NCBI GenBank assembly: GCA_026398835.1
Contig: JAPLSD010000715.1
Coordinates: 1 to 10,347, forward strand
DNA: 10,347 bases
Direction: 5' to 3'
Origin: Pseudomonas sp.
GTDB taxonomy: Bacteria; Pseudomonadota; Gammaproteobacteria; Pseudomonadales; Pseudomonadaceae
This document shows, piece after piece, positions 7,782 to 10,347 of the stretch (position 1 is its first letter; each line of letters starts with the position of its first letter). The notes under the pieces are model-generated. The model was not told where the DNA came from. It worked only from the letters and a program-made list of their open reading frames with translations, and made no database searches. The translations under genes were made by a program, and so were the position numbers.

Positions 7782-7807
7782 AAAACTTGATTTGTGAGTC
7801 AAGTTTT
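7782..7807. promoter_or_regulatory. 9-bp perfect inverted repeat between the TetR and MoaA-like genes
   Basis: AAAACTTGA (7782-7790) and TCAAGTTTT (7799-7807) are perfect inverted copies 8 nt apart, extendable by a G-U and one further pair. The hairpin is AT-rich with A residues before and T residues in its 3' arm, so it may be a weak bidirectional terminator after the TetR gene. Alternatively its symmetry and its place 33 nt before the next start codon fit a regulator-binding site. The sequence alone does not decide between these. Upstream at 7751 and 7763 the hexamer CTCAGG occurs as a direct repeat 12 nt apart. Confidence 0.55.
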
Positions 7808-7840
7808 GCGGGTCCGAATCTTCTTCCGCCGGAGTGATCC

Positions 7841-8809
7841 ATGATCGTTGACCGTCAAGGCAGGCGTTTTCGCAATTTGCGGATCAGCCTGACTTCAGCC
7901 TGCAACTACGCGTGTACCTACTGCGTGCCGAACGGCAAGCGGCTGGTCGCTGCGCAGGATGAATTGTCGGCCGAGGCCATGGCTCGCGGTGTTGCTTATC
8001 TGATCGAAGCGGCCGGCATCGAGCGCCTGCGTATCACCGGTGGGGAACCCTTGGTCAGCCCCAAACTGGAAGCCTTCATGGGGGCAGTGGGGCAGATGGG
8101 TCTGGTGGATATCAGCCTGACCACCAATGGCCAGCTCTTGACGCGCAAACTGCCGTTGCTGGTGGATGCCGGCATTCGCCGGATCAACGTTTCCCTCGAT
8201 ACCCTTGACCCTGGCGCCTTCCGCAGCATCGCCCGCGGTGGCGATCTGGCGACCGTGCTTGACGGGATGGATCAGGCGAAAGCCGCAGGCATGAAGATCA
8301 AGGTCAATATGGTGCCATTGCGCGGGCAGAACCTGGATCAGGTGATGCCGCTGCTTGATTACTGCCTTGAGCGCGGTTATGAGCTGCGCTTTATCGAATT
8401 GATGCGTATGGGCCATTTGGCCAGCGATTCGAATGCGTTCTTGCAGCAGTTCGTCAGCCTTCAGCAGCTGTTGAGCCTGATCGGCGATCGCTACGAGTAT
8501 CTCCAGGCTGATGCTCCGGTGGATGCCACGGCGGTGCGCTATGAAATTCCGGGTCAGGGATTCTTCGGCGTGATCGCAAATGAAAGTGTGCCGTTCTGTA
8601 GGACCTGTTCACGGCTGCGATTGTCCTCCACCGGGTGGCTGCATGGCTGCCTGTCGTCGAGCAATCGGCACTATGTCGGCGATCTGCTGGACAAGCCGCG
8701 CCACGAAGCTTTGCCGGCCTTGCAGCGCCTGCTGGTGAAAGCCTTGGGCGACAAGCAGGAAGTGGCGTTTTCCGGCGGCGCGACCATCATGAAAATCATC
8801 GGCGGTTGA
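7841..8809 (+). CDS. MoaA-like radical SAM protein (GTP 3',8-cyclase family)
   Basis: The 322-residue protein has the full MoaA layout. The N-terminal CNYACTYC (C21, C25, C28) binds the radical SAM [4Fe-4S] cluster. RITGGEPL is the SAM-binding GGE motif. TTNG and RINVSLDTLD follow, as in MoaA. A C-terminal CRTC-x13-C (C253, C256, C270) would hold the second cluster. The chain ends in the double glycine typical of MoaA, which is needed in the tail reaching the active site. Arginines matching the GTP-binding Arg17, Arg266 and Arg268 of S. aureus MoaA are present (R14, R258, R260). MoaA turns GTP into 3',8-cyclo-7,8-dihydroGTP, the first step of molybdopterin synthesis. Oddly, the usual TDRC before the first cluster is TSAC, and no other moa gene is near. 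GGAG 6 nt before the ATG sets the start. It is either a second MoaA or a relative acting on another nucleotide. Confidence 0.9.
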   Translation: MIVDRQGRRFRNLRISLTSACNYACTYCVPNGKRLVAAQDELSAEAMARGVAYLIEAAGIERLRITGGEPLVSPKLEAFMGAVGQMGLVDISLTTNGQLLTRKLPLLVDAGIRRINVSLDTLDPGAFRSIARGGDLATVLDGMDQAKAAGMKIKVNMVPLRGQNLDQVMPLLDYCLERGYELRFIELMRMGHLASDSNAFLQQFVSLQQLLSLIGDRYEYLQADAPVDATAVRYEIPGQGFFGVIANESVPFCRTCSRLRLSSTGWLHGCLSSSNRHYVGDLLDKPRHEALPALQRLLVKALGDKQEVAFSGGATIMKIIGG

Positions 8810-8897
8810 TCGTCCCTCGCCATAATTTCTCATTTTCAATTCGCAATCGTTCAGGCGCCTTACTGACTGGCGCGGAAGCTGCATCCTGCCAGGATTC

Positions 8898-8926
8898 GCC
8901 GGTTTTCCGTCACCGGCCTCTGGAGG
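8898..8926 (+). promoter_or_regulatory. hairpin and ribosome binding site before the lipoprotein gene
   Basis: GCCGGT (8898-8903) and ACCGGC (8912-8917) can pair with an 8-nt loop. This hairpin ends four bases before GGAGG (8922-8926), which lies five bases before the ATG at 8932 and fixes that start against the longer open frame upstream. A smaller stem GCGCC/GGCGC occurs at 8855-8873. The 122-nt gap after the MoaA-like gene shows no convincing promoter; a CATAAT at 8821-8826 lacks a -35. Confidence 0.5.
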
Positions 8927-8931
8927 GTAGG

Positions 8932-9534
8932 ATGCGTAGCCTGGTTTTGCTGCTGGCCATTTTGGCGCTTGGTGGCTGCATGAATGTCAGCGATCTGGGC
9001 GAGGGCGCTCGCTATCATATGAGCGATGCAGGCTTGCTTGATCACAGCGATACCCACCGTTCTAACTCGTTGCGCATACAACCCGACTCATTCATCTATA
9101 TCGCCCAAGGCGCCTTCGCGCCGCCGGGCAGTGCCAATCCGCGACCTAACGTGGTCGCCGAAGAGGCCTTCAACGGTTTTGTCGAATACTTCCCCATGGT
9201 CCGTCGTGCCCGGACGCCTGAAGGGCTGGACGAAGCGATGACCGAGGCCCGCGGGGCCGGTGCGCATTACTTGCTCTACACCCGCTTCGCCAAGGCTGAC
9301 GACCGGATCGGCAACTCCGATGAATGGGCCGATCAGCAAGCCGTGGATCGCCTGGGGATCGACAGTGGCGTCATTCAAATCATGTTGATCGAGACCAGCA
9401 CCCAGTATTTGGTCGATACTGCACGTATTCACAGCCGTGGCGGTTTACTGACGTTCCACGACAACGCGCCAGAAGACTTGCTTGGCCCGCCGCTGGAGCA
9501 ATACGCTCGCAGTCTGTTGGGCTTGAGCGACTAA
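8932..9534 (+). CDS. DUF4823-type lipoprotein
   Basis: The 200-residue protein begins with a lipoprotein signal peptide (MRSLVLLLAILALGGC), so signal peptidase II should cut before Cys16 and the protein should be lipid-anchored. The residue after Cys is Met, not the Asp of inner-membrane retention, which favours the outer membrane, though sorting rules in Pseudomonas are less strict. The mature part has the pattern I associate with DUF4823: SLRIQPDSFIYIAQGAF near the start, GAHYLLYTRF in the middle, then SGVIQIMLIETSTQYLVDTARIHSRGG and an amphipathic C-terminus. This looks like an alternating-strand fold that dampens or senses something in the periplasm, but no function is known. The next gene follows after 20 nt, so the two are probably co-transcribed. 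Confidence 0.85.
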   Translation: MRSLVLLLAILALGGCMNVSDLGEGARYHMSDAGLLDHSDTHRSNSLRIQPDSFIYIAQGAFAPPGSANPRPNVVAEEAFNGFVEYFPMVRRARTPEGLDEAMTEARGAGAHYLLYTRFAKADDRIGNSDEWADQQAVDRLGIDSGVIQIMLIETSTQYLVDTARIHSRGGLLTFHDNAPEDLLGPPLEQYARSLLGLSD

Positions 9535-9554
9535 GCAATACACAGGAGAACAAC

Positions 9555-10115
9555 ATGAGTGGTCCGCAAAAAGCTAACGATCTGTTGGGGCAAATCCCCA
9601 AATCCAAAGGCTTGCCACCGGTCCACTTGTGGAATCCCGACTTCTGCGGCGATATCGATATGCGGATCGCTCGTGACGGGACCTGGTATTACCTCGGTAC
9701 ACCCATCGGGCGCAAACCGATGGTCAAGCTGTTCTCCACCATCATGCGCCGCGATGGCGATGACTATTTTCTGATCACCCCAGTGGAAAAGGTTGGCATC
9801 AAGGTCGACGATGCACCTTTTGTCGCCGTCAGCCTTGAAGTCGAAGGCGAGGGCGAAGCTCAGGTGCTGCGTTTCACCACCAACGTTGAAGAGCAGGCCG
9901 AAGCCGGTCCTGAGCACGCTTTGCGGGTGGAGATCGATCCCGACACTCAAGAGCCTGCGCCCTACGTGCATGTGCGGACCAATCTCGAAGCCTTGATCCA
10001 TCGCAATGTGTTTTACCAACTGGTGGAATTGGCGGTGACACGGGTAATCGACGGGCAGCGCTGGTTGGGTGTCTGGAGTGGGGGTGAGTTTTTCCCTATT
10101 GGGCTTGAGCCTTAA
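9555..10115 (+). CDS. DUF1285 family protein
   Basis: The 186-residue protein has no signal peptide or membrane segment and should be cytoplasmic. It matches the DUF1285 pattern: an N-terminal LPPVHLWNPDFCGDIDMRIARDGTWYYLGTPIGRKPMVKLF region, DDYFLITPVEKVGIKVDDAPFVA, and a C-terminal RNVFYQLVELAV followed by LGVWSGGEFFPIG. Structures of this family exist from structural genomics, but to my knowledge its function is not established. AGGAG lies six bases before the ATG at 9555 and fixes the start. It follows the lipoprotein gene by 20 nt, the likely partner in one transcript. No intrinsic terminator is visible after the stop; a REP-like repeat begins about 8 nt downstream. Confidence 0.88.
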   Translation: MSGPQKANDLLGQIPKSKGLPPVHLWNPDFCGDIDMRIARDGTWYYLGTPIGRKPMVKLFSTIMRRDGDDYFLITPVEKVGIKVDDAPFVAVSLEVEGEGEAQVLRFTTNVEEQAEAGPEHALRVEIDPDTQEPAPYVHVRTNLEALIHRNVFYQLVELAVTRVIDGQRWLGVWSGGEFFPIGLEP

Positions 10116-10121
10116 ATCGAC

Positions 10122-10149
10122 TTGTAGGAGCGCCGTTCGAACGCGGTGG
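10122..10149 (+). repeat. REP-like element with a CGTTCGAACG palindrome
   Basis: TTGTAGGAGCG resembles the opening of Pseudomonas REP elements (TGTAGGAGCG), but the arm that follows is unusual: a perfect 10-bp palindrome, CGTTCGAACG (10134-10143), then CGGTGG. It lies directly after the DUF1285 gene, a usual place for REPs. It may be a variant or decayed copy. Confidence 0.45.
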
Positions 10150-10170
10150 TCCATTCCAGCAACTGGTCGG

Positions 10171-10200
10171 ATTTCATGACCGTTGACATCCTTATGAAAT
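10171..10200. promoter_or_regulatory. inverted repeat around a TTGACA box before the GntR gene
   Basis: ATTTCAT (10171-10177) and ATGAAAT (10194-10200) are perfect inverted copies flanking TTGACA (10183-10188), a consensus -35 hexamer. No matching -10 is found 16-18 nt further on, so the promoter call is weak. The symmetry suggests a possible protein-binding site controlling the downstream gene. The rest of the gap 10116-10243 holds only the REP-like repeat. Confidence 0.4.
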
Positions 10201-10241
10201 AATTCTCTTGCTACGGCCGAACCGTTTCAGCTTCAATTTGT

Positions 10242-10258
10242 ACATGACTAGACATGTT
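10242..10258. promoter_or_regulatory. palindrome over the start codon of the GntR gene
   Basis: ACATG-N6-CATGT (10242-10257) overlaps the ATG at 10244, with an ACTAGA core. HutC-type GntR regulators bind palindromes such as TGGTCTAGACCA, and the CTAGACA part here is similar. Binding at this spot would let the regulator shut off its own synthesis. This is an inference from symmetry and place only. Confidence 0.4.
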
Positions 10259-10347
10259 CGATTTGACAAGAAACAACGGGTGGTCAATGAGTTTATTCGG
10301 CGCATCGAAAGCGGCCTCATGGAGGACGGCCTTCTGCTGCCGGGTGA
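10244..10347 (+). CDS. GntR-family transcriptional regulator, 5' end only
   Basis: Only the first 34 codons are in the window; the gene runs off the right edge. The peptide starts MTRHVRFDKKQRVVNEFIRRIESG and continues to LMEDGLLLPG. This is the first helix and the G-x-L-PG turn that opens the winged helix-turn-helix of GntR regulators (YxxI...G...G..LPSE pattern). The start ATG has no visible Shine-Dalgarno in the preceding AT-rich leader, and a palindrome lies over it. Subfamily (FadR, HutC or other) and target genes cannot be told from this fragment. A HutC-type would fit the operator-like site but is not shown. Confidence 0.8.
   Translation, partial: MTRHVRFDKKQRVVNEFIRRIESGLMEDGLLLPG

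Noticed and set aside
8806..8826. TTGATC and CATAAT as a promoter for the lipoprotein gene
   Set aside because: The two boxes are only 9 nt apart, too close for a sigma-70 promoter.
8635..8931. Upstream extension of the lipoprotein reading frame into the MoaA-like gene
   Set aside because: The signal peptide with lipobox and a strong GGAGG directly before the ATG at 8932 show the true start.

Overview
The window looks like a chromosomal stretch of a Pseudomonas of the fluorescens type. The reasons are high-GC coding with Pseudomonas-like protein sequences, an orphan PilZ lying between holB and tatD, a copy of the typical GTGGGAGCGAGCTTGCTC REP element, and the small RNA RgsA next to tatD. 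As I recall it, P. aeruginosa has the same order at PA2965-PA2957. No mobile element, CRISPR array, tRNA or rRNA was seen.

Left part (1-5602), plus strand: a tightly packed housekeeping operon. It holds the 3' end of fabF (fatty-acid elongation), pabC (folate), mltG (end of peptidoglycan synthesis), tmk (dTTP supply), holB (replicative clamp loader), pilZ (type IV pilus assembly) and tatD/ycfH (metal-dependent DNase family). Genes overlap or are separated by 0-42 nt, so they are probably co-transcribed. Apart from pilZ, the order matches the E. coli fabF-pabC-yceG-tmk-holB-ycfH cluster.

Middle (5603-7063): the 249-nt gap after tatD is not empty. It holds a REP element and, on the minus strand, a complete small-RNA gene of about 118 nt that I identify as rgsA, with a sigma-S-like -10 element, a 5' hairpin and an intrinsic terminator. 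Upstream of it on the minus strand is a class V (PLP) aminotransferase of unknown substrate, divergent from a TetR-family regulator.

Right part (7064-10347), plus strand: the TetR regulator; a complete MoaA-like radical SAM protein with both Fe-S cluster motifs; a probable two-gene unit of a DUF4823-type lipoprotein and a DUF1285 protein; a REP-like repeat; and the first 34 codons of a GntR-family regulator cut by the window edge, with a palindrome over its start codon.

No clearly new multi-gene system is visible. The most noteworthy items are the small RNA with its C-rich loops, its convergent arrangement with the tatD operon, the MoaA-like gene beside a TetR regulator, and several inverted repeats near starts. 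Family assignments rest on motif recognition by eye; no database search was run.
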